In this document: positions 1 to 7,013 of the stretch, piece after piece
How positions within the stretch are numbered: position 1 is the stretch's first letter
How the letters are laid out: every line of letters starts with the position of its first letter
Assembly: GCF_938045775.1 (NCBI RefSeq)
Contig: NZ_CALIBH010000269.1
Span: forward strand, 1-19,516
Direction: 5' to 3'
DNA length: 19,516 nucleotides
Origin: an uncultured Campylobacter sp.
GTDB lineage: Bacteria > Campylobacterota > Campylobacteria > Campylobacterales > Campylobacteraceae
Position numbers and translations under genes: made by a program
Notes under the pieces: model-generated
The model's input: only the letters and a program-made list of their open reading frames with translations
Database searches by the model: none
What the model was told of the DNA's origin: nothing

Positions 1-18
1 CGCCTAAAAGAGCGGTAT

Positions 19-2802
19 TTGAAAAAAATTTTTCGCCTAATCGTCGCGTTTCCGAAAATCACGCTTGCGCTGTTTACGGCGCTGGCGCTCTTTTTCGGAT
101 ATTACTCCACAAAGCTCGAGATCGACGCTTCGAGCCAGACGCTTCTACTAGATAATGACAAAGACCTTCAAATTTGGCGCGAAGTATCCAAGCGCTACGA
201 AACGCCGAATTTCTTGGTGCTTGCATACACTCCCGCGGGCGATCTTTTAGCGCCCGAGACGATCCGCAAAATAGCGCAGATGGACGCGGCTTTTTCCAAG
301 CTTGATTTCGTCGCCAGCGTCACGGACATCACGAACGTACCGCTTTTACTAAACAAAGGTGGCGGCATGAGCGAGCTGCTTAAGCACATACCCACCCTTA
401 CCGACGCGGACGTAAATTTAACTGCAGCTAGGCGCGAGTTTGCCACAAGCCCCTTTTACGCATCAAATTTAGTAAGCGCCGATTTTCGCACTACCGCAAT
501 TTTGATAAATTTAAAGCCTCAGACCCGCTACGAGGAGCTTTTGCGCCTAAGAGACGGAGCTAAAAGCGCTCTAGAGCAAGCAGAGCATGAGGCCAACCAC
601 TCGGGGGCTCAAATTTCACAGCTTAAAGACGCGCTTAAAGTTGCAGAGCAAAATTTTAAATCCTACCGCGACGAACTGCGCGAAAAGGATCACCGAGATA
701 TTGTGGCTTTGCGCGCGCTGATCGCGGGCTTTGAGAAGGAATTTGCGGGCGACCGATTGTTTCTAGGCGGACTGAATATGATCGCCGACGACATGGTGGG
801 CTACGTCCGCTCGGATCTGGCGACCTACGGACTCGGCGCTTTGGTGCTTCTGCTAGCTTGCTTTTGGCTATTTTTTAGACAGGCGAAATTTATCCTGCTG
901 CCGCTCATCATCTGCGCGTATTCGGTCGTGCTCGCAGCGGGATTATTCGGCTTTTTGAGTTTTGAGGTCACGGTGATTAGCTCAAATTTCATAGCGCTTC
1001 AGCTCATCATCACGGTTTCGGTCTGTATCCACCTAATCGTCGCCTACCGCGAGTTTAGCGCGCGCTTTCACGCCTTTTCACAGCGCCAGCTCGTTTATGC
1101 GGTGCTACGCGAGCGCGCAAGACCCTGCTTTTTTGCAATCTTTACGACCGTTATCGGCTTTATGTCGCTAATTTTTTGCGATATAAAGCCCGTAATTTCT
1201 CTGGGAATTATGATGAGCGTAGGCATCAGTATCTCGCTAGTTACGGCATTTGGAGTATTCGGCGCGGTTATGTCGCTTCTAAGGCGCACGCACAATAACC
1301 GCAGCTTCGAGCAGCACTTTAAATTTACGCTTTGGTGCGCCGAAACGGCGCTACGTAGCAGAAGCGCGGTCTATGGCGTGTGCGCTGCGGCGGTGATCTT
1401 TGGACTATACGGTATCTCGCAGCTGCGCGTCGAAAACAGCTTCATCGGCTACTTCAAAAAAAGCACCGACATCCGCGCGGGTATGGAGGTCATCGATACA
1501 AATCTCGGCGGAACGATCCCGCTTGATATCGTAGTTAAATTTAAAAGCGCAGGTAGCGCAGATTTTGCTAGCGAGAGTGAAAATTCCGCAAGCGGCGGCG
1601 CAAATTTTAAGAACGGCGAAAATTCCAATCCTGTGGGGCAAAATTCTATCGCACAGAATTCCGCCGCACAGAATTCTACCGCGGCGGCGCAAAATTCTAT
1701 TGCAAGAAATTCCATACCTCAAAGTTCCGTTGCCACGGCGCAAAATTTAAATGATCAAAATTTTACCGAGCAAAGCTCCGCTGCGGCAGCACAGCCAAGC
1801 GGCGCCGTAAATTTAGAGCAAAATTCCACTGCGAGCGACGATTTTGGCGATTTCGAAGCCGAATACGCCGCCAACGAAAACAAGCCGCAGTATTGGTTCA
1901 CCTCCGAAAAGATGCGTATCATCGGCAAAATAGATGATTTTTTGAAGGACAAAAACGTCACGGGACACGAGTTTATCGGCAACGTAAGCTCGCTCGCATC
2001 GCTTTTAAAGCTCGGCAAGCAGATTAATCAGGGGCGCGATCTGGATGATCTGAGCCTTGCTCTAATCTACTCTGAAATGCCGGCAAACTACCGCGAAATG
2101 GTGCTTTCACCTTTTGTAAATATCGAAGCGAATGAGGCGCATTTTAGCGTCCGCACGATAGACAGCGATCCGCGCTTACGCAGAGCGAAATTCCTAAAAG
2201 ATCTGCAAAGCGGGCTAAATTCTTTGCTCGCGGGCGAGCAAGCAAGCGCGCAGATCAGCGGCATAATGGTGCTTTACAACAATATGCTTCAAAGCCTGAT
2301 GAGCTCGCAGATAGACACCCTGGGTATCACCGTGCTCGTGCTTTTCGTGCTTTTCGTGATCATCTTTCGCTCGTTTTCATACGCGCTTATCGCGATCGTC
2401 GTAAATTTGATCCCGCTTTGCGCCTGCTTCGGCATCATGGGGGTTGCGGGCATTCCGCTGGATATCATGAGTATTACGATAGCAGCGATTAGCATCGGTA
2501 TTGGCGTGGACGATGTCATCCACTACATCTATCGCTACAAACGAGAGTTTGCGCGCATGGGCGACGAGGCCGCAGCAATCCGCGCGAGCCACGCAAGTAT
2601 CGGATACGCAATGTATTATACGTCGTTTGCGATCATTTTGGGCTTTAGCGTCATGATGATGAGCAATTTCTGGCCTACGATCTACTTCGGGATGTTAATA
2701 TGTCTGGTGATGAGCCTACTGCTTTTGGGCGCGCTCATAATCCTGCCGTCGCTAATAATGAGCCGAAAGGGCTTAAAATTTAGCCTCTTTAAAGCTAAAT
2801 AA
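19..2802 (+). CDS. RND/MMPL-superfamily membrane exporter
   Basis: A 927-residue inner-membrane protein of the RND superfamily, MMPL-like branch, probably moving lipids or other hydrophobic molecules with proton-motive force. It shows the family's duplicated layout: TM1 at about residues 9-30, a periplasmic domain with a helical, coiled-coil-prone stretch near 178-235, a TM block at about 268-420, another TM near 448-468, a second periplasmic domain, and a C-terminal TM block from about 774. GVDD near residue 829 is the acidic motif of RND membrane helices. Start is TTG at 19, with a weak AAGAG 7 bases upstream; the window edge hides what precedes it. Residues about 515-612 are a Gln/Asn/Ser/Ala-rich insert in the second periplasmic domain that looks foreign to the family (see repeat at 1581-1826). 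From memory, the related C. jejuni gene follows mlaA/mlaC-like genes, which suggests outer-membrane lipid trafficking; that is inference and the substrate is unknown. Confidence 0.85.
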   Translation: MKKIFRLIVAFPKITLALFTALALFFGYYSTKLEIDASSQTLLLDNDKDLQIWREVSKRYETPNFLVLAYTPAGDLLAPETIRKIAQMDAAFSKLDFVASVTDITNVPLLLNKGGGMSELLKHIPTLTDADVNLTAARREFATSPFYASNLVSADFRTTAILINLKPQTRYEELLRLRDGAKSALEQAEHEANHSGAQISQLKDALKVAEQNFKSYRDELREKDHRDIVALRALIAGFEKEFAGDRLFLGGLNMIADDMVGYVRSDLATYGLGALVLLLACFWLFFRQAKFILLPLIICAYSVVLAAGLFGFLSFEVTVISSNFIALQLIITVSVCIHLIVAYREFSARFHAFSQRQLVYAVLRERARPCFFAIFTTVIGFMSLIFCDIKPVISLGIMMSVGISISLVTAFGVFGAVMSLLRRTHNNRSFEQHFKFTLWCAETALRSRSAVYGVCAAAVIFGLYGISQLRVENSFIGYFKKSTDIRAGMEVIDTNLGGTIPLDIVVKFKSAGSADFASESENSASGGANFKNGENSNPVGQNSIAQNSAAQNSTAAAQNSIARNSIPQSSVATAQNLNDQNFTEQSSAAAAQPSGAVNLEQNSTASDDFGDFEAEYAANENKPQYWFTSEKMRIIGKIDDFLKDKNVTGHEFIGNVSSLASLLKLGKQINQGRDLDDLSLALIYSEMPANYREMVLSPFVNIEANEAHFSVRTIDSDPRLRRAKFLKDLQSGLNSLLAGEQASAQISGIMVLYNNMLQSLMSSQIDTLGITVLVLFVLFVIIFRSFSYALIAIVVNLIPLCACFGIMGVAGIPLDIMSITIAAISIGIGVDDVIHYIYRYKREFARMGDEAAAIRASHASIGYAMYYTSFAIILGFSVMMMSNFWPTIYFGMLICLVMSLLLLGALIILPSLIMSRKGLKFSLFKAK
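1581..1826. repeat. In-frame RAATTY array inside the RND gene
   Basis: Twelve RAATTY hexamers (AAATTC, GAATTC or AAATTT) begin at 1581, 1602, 1620, 1641, 1656, 1671, 1692, 1707, 1743, 1758, 1809 and 1821. Every spacing is a multiple of three, mostly 15 or 21, so the frame is kept and the array is translated as repeated Gln-Asn-Ser or Gln-Asn-Leu/Phe units joined by Ala-rich spacers. The encoded stretch has no domain character and lies in a periplasmic loop, where added length should be tolerated. Confidence 0.8.
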
Positions 2803-2814
2803 ATTTTATCTCGC

Positions 2815-2820
2815 TATAAT
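2815..2820 (+). promoter_or_regulatory. -10 box of the tRNA-Sec promoter
   Basis: A perfect TATAAT lies 10 bases before the tRNA-Sec 5' end and just after the stop codon of the RND gene, placing transcription start at about 2827. No convincing -35 box is seen at the usual distance, which is common for Campylobacter sigma-70 promoters. Confidence 0.7.
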
Positions 2821-2830
2821 TCCCGCATTT

Positions 2831-2925
2831 GGAGAGGATGGCGACCTGGTGGCGTCTGCGGACTTCAAATCCGATAGGAGGGCGGTTGACCGTTTTCCGG
2901 GGGGTTCGATTCCCTCCCTCTCTCG
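2831..2925 (+). tRNA. selC: tRNA-Sec (UCA anticodon)
   Basis: A roughly 95-base tRNA with the features of bacterial selenocysteine tRNA. The anticodon loop CTTCAAA (2863-2869) carries TCA, which reads UGA. There is a six-position D stem, a long variable arm with a GCGGT/ACCGT hairpin around 2882-2893, and a T arm with GTTCGATTC and a 5-bp stem (2900-2904 with 2912-2916). The acceptor strand GGAGAGG (2831-2837) pairs best with 2917-2923, the outermost pair being G-U, which leaves C2924 and G2925 unpaired and makes the exact 3' end uncertain. The DNA continues CCG rather than CCA, so the CCA end would have to be added by nucleotidyltransferase. selA/selB and UGA-containing formate dehydrogenase genes are expected elsewhere; none is in the window. 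Confidence 0.9.
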
Positions 2926-3034
2926 CCGAATTCTTTTAAAAATTCCATCTTTAAATTTTATCTTTCACACTTTTAGCCACGTACTTCGCGAATTTATCTC
3001 AAATTTAAGCCCTAAATTTATACGTTTTTAAGCA

Positions 3035-3041
3035 GGGGGGG
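3035..3041 (+). repeat. G7 homopolymer upstream of the 3082 gene
   Basis: Seven consecutive G residues end 40 bases before the ATG at 3082, in an otherwise AT-rich leader. G tracts are the classical slipped-strand phase-variation sites of Campylobacter, though tracts that switch at high rate are usually eight or more. Lying in the probable promoter/leader, a length change would alter promoter spacing rather than reading frame. Confidence 0.55.
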
Positions 3042-3081
3042 TAGCATTATTTTCTAGAAAATTTACCTCAAGGAGTTAAAG

Positions 3082-3807
3082 ATGAAATATGCACTAGGTG
3101 TCGCGCTTGCGACGTTGATTTCAACAGGATGCGGCGCGGATGAGATACAGCTCGTGAAAGACTACACTTTGCCTGATTTCAAGTCGATGAATATTGGCAC
3201 GGCGATCGAGGGCTCGAAAATGTGTAAAAATATCACGTGGAGCAAAGAGGAAAACGGCGGATTAAAGACGGTTAAGATGCTCTGCGATGTGGATGTAGAG
3301 CAGAGGCTTAAATCATATAAACAAGAGATGTTGGACTCGTCTTTAAAAAGAGTTATGACTTTTTATGAGGGCAAGGCTTACGACGCGCAAGGCTTGCTTA
3401 AGCTGGCAAAAGAACACTGCAAGTTAAGCGAAGCCAAATTTCAAGAAGCGCTTAAAACCAAAGGCAAAATAGAATTTGAAGAAGAATGGAAGTCGGTCGA
3501 TTGCGACGATAAACTAAAAGGGGAGATACTAAAAGAAAGCAATACCGAAATCTACATAGACTCTATTGTGGAGCGCTTAAAAGCAGCCGCTTATTACTCG
3601 CAAATAACGGCAGAGCAATTGGACGCAAGCTTCGGACATAAAGAAGATGGGTTATCAAAGCTTGCTATTGAGCTAAATTTTATCGTAAATGCTGATAAAA
3701 GCGCAAGTCTGTCTGATAAATTTAAACTTATCACGAACGGCAAAGAAGATCCCGTAAATAAAACGAAGTCAAAAGATATCATCGCAGGCTTCTACGAAAG
3801 GCAATAA
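3082..3807 (+). CDS. Secreted protein or lipoprotein of unknown function
   Basis: A 241-residue exported protein I do not recognise. It starts with a short signal peptide (Lys2, hydrophobic 4-15) ending in Ser-Thr-Gly-Cys at residue 17. Cys17 could be lipidated, but Ser at -3 makes the lipobox imperfect, so plain signal-peptidase cleavage is possible. The mature part is Lys/Glu-rich and mostly helical in character. It has further cysteines in KMCK, MLCD, EHC and VDCD contexts, enough for two disulfides in the periplasm. The start is well supported: AAGGAG at 3070-3075 precedes ATG at 3082. The gene is a lone unit between tRNA-Sec and a terminator at 3820. It is more A-rich and lower in GC than its neighbours, with fewer RAATTY sites, which hints at a different history or recent acquisition beside the tRNA. 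Being real is likely; function is unknown. Confidence 0.75.
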   Translation: MKYALGVALATLISTGCGADEIQLVKDYTLPDFKSMNIGTAIEGSKMCKNITWSKEENGGLKTVKMLCDVDVEQRLKSYKQEMLDSSLKRVMTFYEGKAYDAQGLLKLAKEHCKLSEAKFQEALKTKGKIEFEEEWKSVDCDDKLKGEILKESNTEIYIDSIVERLKAAAYYSQITAEQLDASFGHKEDGLSKLAIELNFIVNADKSASLSDKFKLITNGKEDPVNKTKSKDIIAGFYERQ

Positions 3808-3819
3808 GAGCCTCATCTC

Positions 3820-3861
3820 GCGGCTAAATTTTATGAAATTTTAAAATTTAGCCGCCTTTTT
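3820..3861 (+). terminator. Rho-independent terminator of the 3082 gene
   Basis: A perfect 14-bp stem (3820-3833 with 3842-3855, GCGGC at the base and AAATTTTA toward the loop) closes an 8-base loop and is followed by TTTTT at 3857-3861, 13 bases after the stop codon. Each arm contains an AAATTT site. Confidence 0.9.
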
Positions 3862-3911
3862 GTATCAAAATTTCATTCAAAATTTCAGGTGCGGTTTTAA
3901 ATTTAAAGCGC

Positions 3912-3933
3912 GGCGGAAGTAGTTTCTCCCGCC
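3912..3933 (-). terminator. Possible weak terminator after trxB
   Basis: On the minus strand GGCGGGAG, a 6-base loop and CTTCCGCC form an 8-bp stem with one G-U pair, about 30 bases beyond the trxB stop codon. The following sequence is only modestly T-rich (GCGCTTTAAATTT), so termination here is plausible rather than certain. Confidence 0.4.
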
Positions 3934-3963
3934 GTGCTGTGAAATTCTGCGCCGAATATAGGC

Positions 3964-4908
3964 TTATTTATCGTGTCCTTGCAGATACGCGATCGCGCTA
4001 AGTGCGGCAACCGCACCGTCGCCTGCCGCGCAGACGACCTGTTTAGGCGCATCCTGTCTCATATCGCCCGCCGCAAACAGCCCGTTCACGCTTGTTTGCA
4101 TCTTTAAATTTACCACGACCTGTCCGCCCGGCGTGATGTCGCAGATGAACTTACCATCATCGCTCTTTAGCACCTCGTTTCGCACGTCAAGCCCCACGAA
4201 TACGAAGATCCCCGGCAGCTGCAGTTCGCGCGTGGCGCCGCTTGTTTTATCTTTGACGACGACGCCCGTTACGCCGCTTGCATCGCCCTTGATCTGCTCT
4301 ACGAGCGCGTTTGTGATGAGCTCGATATTCTCACTTTCGCGTACCTTTTGCACGGTCGAAGGCGCAGCGCGAAACTCATCGCGGCGATGGATCAGATAGA
4401 CTTTAGAGCAAATTTTAGCTAGATACAGAGCCTCCTCTAGCGCCGTGTCGCCACCGCCTAGGACGGCAACCTCTTTGCCCTTGTAAAAAAATCCATCGCA
4501 GGTCGCGCAGGTACTGACGCCGCGACCGAAGAACTCATCCTCGCCCTCGATCCCCGCGCGACGCGGAGTAGAGCCGGTAGCCACGATAACGGCACGTGCG
4601 CGACGTGTTTGATCGCCCTCAAGATAGATCGTAAAATTTCCGTCGCCGTCTTTTGAGACGCGCAGCACGCGCACCATCTCATGCTTCAGCCCGAAGCGGA
4701 AGCACTGCTCCTGCCAAGGCGCCATAAAGCTCATCCCGTCGGTCACCGCGGCGACGCCGGGATAGTTTTCCATCTCGGAGCTTGAGGTGATCTGTCCGCC
4801 GGGCATCCCCATCTCAAACATCACGACGTCCTTTAAACCGCCTCTTGTAGCATAAAGCCCCGCCGCTAGCCCTGCAGGGCCGCCGCCGATAATTGCTAAA
4901 TCTAACAT
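3964..4908 (-). CDS. trxB: Thioredoxin reductase
   Basis: A 314-residue cytoplasmic FAD/NADPH enzyme of normal family length that passes electrons from NADPH to thioredoxin. In order: FAD-binding GGGPAG at residues 8-13; redox-active CATC (Cys134, Cys137); NADPH-binding GGGDTALEEA at 151-160; HRRDEFR at 174-180, which marks NADPH use; and the second FAD motif GDMR near residue 284. The ATG at 4908 has a strong AAGGAG five to ten bases upstream. Its partner trxA lies upstream on the same strand, but the terminator at 4989-5014 lies between them, so trxB probably has its own promoter in the AT-rich 4921-4985 gap (a TAAAAT at 4924-4929, minus strand, is a weak candidate). Confidence 0.95.
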   Translation of the reverse strand: MLDLAIIGGGPAGLAAGLYATRGGLKDVVMFEMGMPGGQITSSSEMENYPGVAAVTDGMSFMAPWQEQCFRFGLKHEMVRVLRVSKDGDGNFTIYLEGDQTRRARAVIVATGSTPRRAGIEGEDEFFGRGVSTCATCDGFFYKGKEVAVLGGGDTALEEALYLAKICSKVYLIHRRDEFRAAPSTVQKVRESENIELITNALVEQIKGDASGVTGVVVKDKTSGATRELQLPGIFVFVGLDVRNEVLKSDDGKFICDITPGGQVVVNLKMQTSVNGLFAAGDMRQDAPKQVVCAAGDGAVAALSAIAYLQGHDK

Positions 4909-4988
4909 TTTTTCTCCTTAATTATTTTATTAAGTAAAGCCGCGGGCGTTAAATTTACGAATTTAATTAATAAAACGATGAGTAGGAG

Positions 4989-5014
4989 AAAAAAAGGGCG
5001 AAAGCCGCCCTTTT
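4989..5014 (-). terminator. Rho-independent terminator of trxA
   Basis: On the minus strand AAAAGGGCG, a 5-base GCTTT loop and CGCCCTTTT form a perfect 9-bp stem running into a seven-base T tract, six bases beyond the trxA stop codon. Confidence 0.9.
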
Positions 5015-5019
5015 AAAAT

Positions 5020-5334
5020 TTACAGAAGCGAGTTTAGTTTGTCGGCTATGATCTGCTTAGATTGCGCGCCGATAAGCTGAGCTTTTAGCTCGCCGTCTTT
5101 GAAAAATAGAATCGTAGGGATCGAGCGGACGCCGAACTGTACCGCAAGATCCTGCGCTTCGTCGGTATTTACTTTGCAAATTTTAGCCTTGCCCTCGTAA
5201 TCGTTCGCAAGCTCCTCGATGATCGGGGCGATCATACGGCACGGCCCGCACCAAGGTGCCCAAAAATCGACTAGCGCGACACCCTCTTTAATAACGTCGA
5301 AATTCTCCGAAGTAAGCTCTATATACTTTCCCAT
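5020..5334 (-). CDS. trxA: Thioredoxin
   Basis: A 104-residue cytoplasmic thioredoxin of standard length that reduces protein disulfides and is recharged by TrxB. The active site WCGPC has Cys29 and Cys32; DFWAPWCGPC, the buried Asp near the N-terminus (VDFWA), the cis-proline segment RSIPT and the C-terminal GxxxK-type helix (GAQSKQ) all match the family. ATG at 5334 is preceded by AAGGAG with good spacing. It appears to be a single-gene unit with a TATAAT promoter at 5364-5369 and a strong terminator at 4989-5014. Confidence 0.97.
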   Translation of the reverse strand: MGKYIELTSENFDVIKEGVALVDFWAPWCGPCRMIAPIIEELANDYEGKAKICKVNTDEAQDLAVQFGVRSIPTILFFKDGELKAQLIGAQSKQIIADKLNSLL

Positions 5335-5363
5335 AATGTTCTCCTTGTGTTAAAATTCCGCGG

Positions 5364-5369
5364 ATTATA
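5364..5369 (-). promoter_or_regulatory. -10 box of the trxA promoter
   Basis: A perfect TATAAT on the minus strand 30 bases before the trxA ATG, preceded by an AT-rich tract (ATTATT at the -35 position) with no consensus -35 box. It places the transcription start at about 5357. Confidence 0.65.
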
Positions 5370-5404
5370 GTTCATTATCTTAAATAAATAATAAAAATTC
5401 TAAT

Positions 5405-5743
5405 TCAAAAAGATATGTTGGCGATAAATTTTATCTGCTTTGGATAAACTTCCACTACGTCGATCTGCCACGGCTCGTCCGTATCGTAGCTCATCAGATA
5501 AAATTCCGCCGCCTTTAAAATTTTAGCCATCTTGGCGCCCGTCACGCGCTCTGCGGCGTCGTAATCGCCGCTCGTGGCCTTTACTTCTACGAAGTGCAAA
5601 ATTCCGCCCTTGCGCGCGACGATATCGATCTCGCCAAAGCGGCAGCGGAAATTTCGCTTTAAAATTTCAAACCCTTCGCCGCGTAAAAATTCTGCCGCAC
5701 GGTCCTCGCAGGCAAAGCCGAAAAGATATTCTTTTAAGCTCAA
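5405..5743 (-). CDS. YraN/UPF0102 family nuclease-fold protein
   Basis: A 112-residue protein of the UPF0102 (YraN) family, which has the PD-(D/E)XK nuclease fold related to archaeal Holliday-junction resolvases; its cellular role is not settled. The core motif is visible: GEID at 37-40, a hydrophobic strand, then FVEVK at 51-55, giving the acidic residues and Lys of the catalytic core. Start is TTG at 5743, one base after the hom stop codon; no Met suits the fold downstream, and a weak purine-rich GAAAG lies upstream, so translation is probably coupled to hom. It is the last gene of the aminotransferase-hom-yraN set. Confidence 0.85.
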   Translation of the reverse strand: MSLKEYLFGFACEDRAAEFLRGEGFEILKRNFRCRFGEIDIVARKGGILHFVEVKATSGDYDAAERVTGAKMAKILKAAEFYLMSYDTDEPWQIDVVEVYPKQIKFIANISF

Positions 5744-5744
5744 C

Positions 5745-7013
5745 TTAACTTTCGATCCTGATCATAAAAGGCTTTTGCGTGATGAAATTTTCGCCGCCGA
5801 TCACGCTTATTGCGCGCTTGATATTCTTCTCGCAGCACGTATGCGTCGTAAAAAACAGCGTTACCTCCTCGTCCGTTTTGAGCTTCGGCTTTTGCAGAAA
5901 GCTGTCGATCGAAAGATCGTTTAAGCTCATAATGTTCGTAAGCTTCGCGAGCACGCCCTTCTCATCGCGCACGCGCAGCCTGAAATAGTACTTCGTGCGG
6001 ATCTGCTCGCTAGGCAAAATTTGCATAAAATTTTCGCTCGGCAAAATTTTATATCCGAGCATCGGATTTTTGTTATCGCGCGCAATGTCGATGAGATCGC
6101 TTATAACCGCACTTGCCGTAGCGCTTCCGCCCGCGCCAGGGCCGTAATACATACTCTCGCCGACGCAGTCTCCGTAGATGCTCACGCCGTTCATCACGCC
6201 GTCTACTTTTGAAAGCATTTGATCCTTTGAAATGAGCGCAGGATGAACGCGCAGCTCGACTTTGTTGTCGCTCGCGCGCTTAGCTACCGCAAGTAGCTTG
6301 ATTATGAAATCAAATTCGCGCGCAAAATAGATATCCTCCTGCGTGATCTCCTCGATCCCCTCGATTAGGATATCTTCCGGATCTCCGTGCACGCCGTATG
6401 CGATGCTAGCTAAGATCAAAAGCTTATGCGCCGCATCGAACCCGCCGATGTCAAAGCTTGGATCGGCTTCGGCGTATCCGAGTTCTTGAGCTCGCTTTAG
6501 CGCGTCTTCAAATTTCTCGTTTTTTTGCATCATATTCGTAAGAATAAAGTTGCTCGTGCCGTTTACGATGCCGATTATTTTTTCGATACGATTGGCGCTT
6601 AGCCCCTCGCGCAGGGTTTTGATGATCGGAATTCCGCCCGCCACGCTCGCTTCAAAGCCAAAAGGCGTATCGCCCGCAAGCGTCTGAAGCTTGTAGCGAT
6701 GATAAGCCAAAAGCGCCTTATTTGCGGTAACGACCGCCTTTTTACGCTTTAAAATTTCGCTTACGATCTCATAGGGCTTTTCTACCCCGCCCATAAGCTC
6801 TACAAAAACGTCAATATCGTCGCGCTCGATGATACTCCCAGCGTCGCTGCTAAGCGGAATTTGCACATCGCGCTTTTTACTCGTATCGCGCACGAGTCCG
6901 ATTACGGGCTCTATGCTAACGCCTGCGCGCGCAAGGATGATATCTTTGTTTTTGATCAAAATGTTTGCAACTTCGCTACCTACGGTGCCGACGCCTAAAA
7001 TCGCTACTTTCAT
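5745..7013 (-). CDS. hom: Homoserine dehydrogenase
   Basis: A 422-residue cytoplasmic enzyme that reduces aspartate semialdehyde to homoserine, the branch toward threonine and methionine. Visible: Rossmann motif GVGTVG at 7-12; NKALLA near 98-103; the catalytic signature GYAEADPSFDIGGFDAAHK at 179-197; and a C-terminal ACT domain (about 345-420, starting at YYFRLRVRDEKGVLAKL), which in this family usually gives feedback control by threonine. Length fits the monofunctional ACT-containing type, not the aspartokinase fusion. ATG at 7013 overlaps the stop codon of the upstream aminotransferase gene by one base (TGATG), so the two are translationally coupled. Confidence 0.95.
   Translation of the reverse strand: MKVAILGVGTVGSEVANILIKNKDIILARAGVSIEPVIGLVRDTSKKRDVQIPLSSDAGSIIERDDIDVFVELMGGVEKPYEIVSEILKRKKAVVTANKALLAYHRYKLQTLAGDTPFGFEASVAGGIPIIKTLREGLSANRIEKIIGIVNGTSNFILTNMMQKNEKFEDALKRAQELGYAEADPSFDIGGFDAAHKLLILASIAYGVHGDPEDILIEGIEEITQEDIYFAREFDFIIKLLAVAKRASDNKVELRVHPALISKDQMLSKVDGVMNGVSIYGDCVGESMYYGPGAGGSATASAVISDLIDIARDNKNPMLGYKILPSENFMQILPSEQIRTKYYFRLRVRDEKGVLAKLTNIMSLNDLSIDSFLQKPKLKTDEEVTLFFTTHTCCEKNIKRAISVIGGENFITQKPFMIRIES

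Noticed and set aside
1405..1743. Minus-strand Arg/Cys/Ile-rich frames opposite the RND insert
   Set aside because: They are antisense shadows of the in-frame RAATTY array; the RND frame is continuous and carries the family motifs.
1581..1826. A CRISPR-like array at the regularly spaced repeats in the RND gene
   Set aside because: Repeats are only six bases, spacings vary between 12 and 51, and the whole stretch is translated in frame; no cas genes are present.
2849..3031. Plus-strand 60-codon frame after the RND gene
   Set aside because: It overlaps the tRNA-Sec gene almost entirely at its start.
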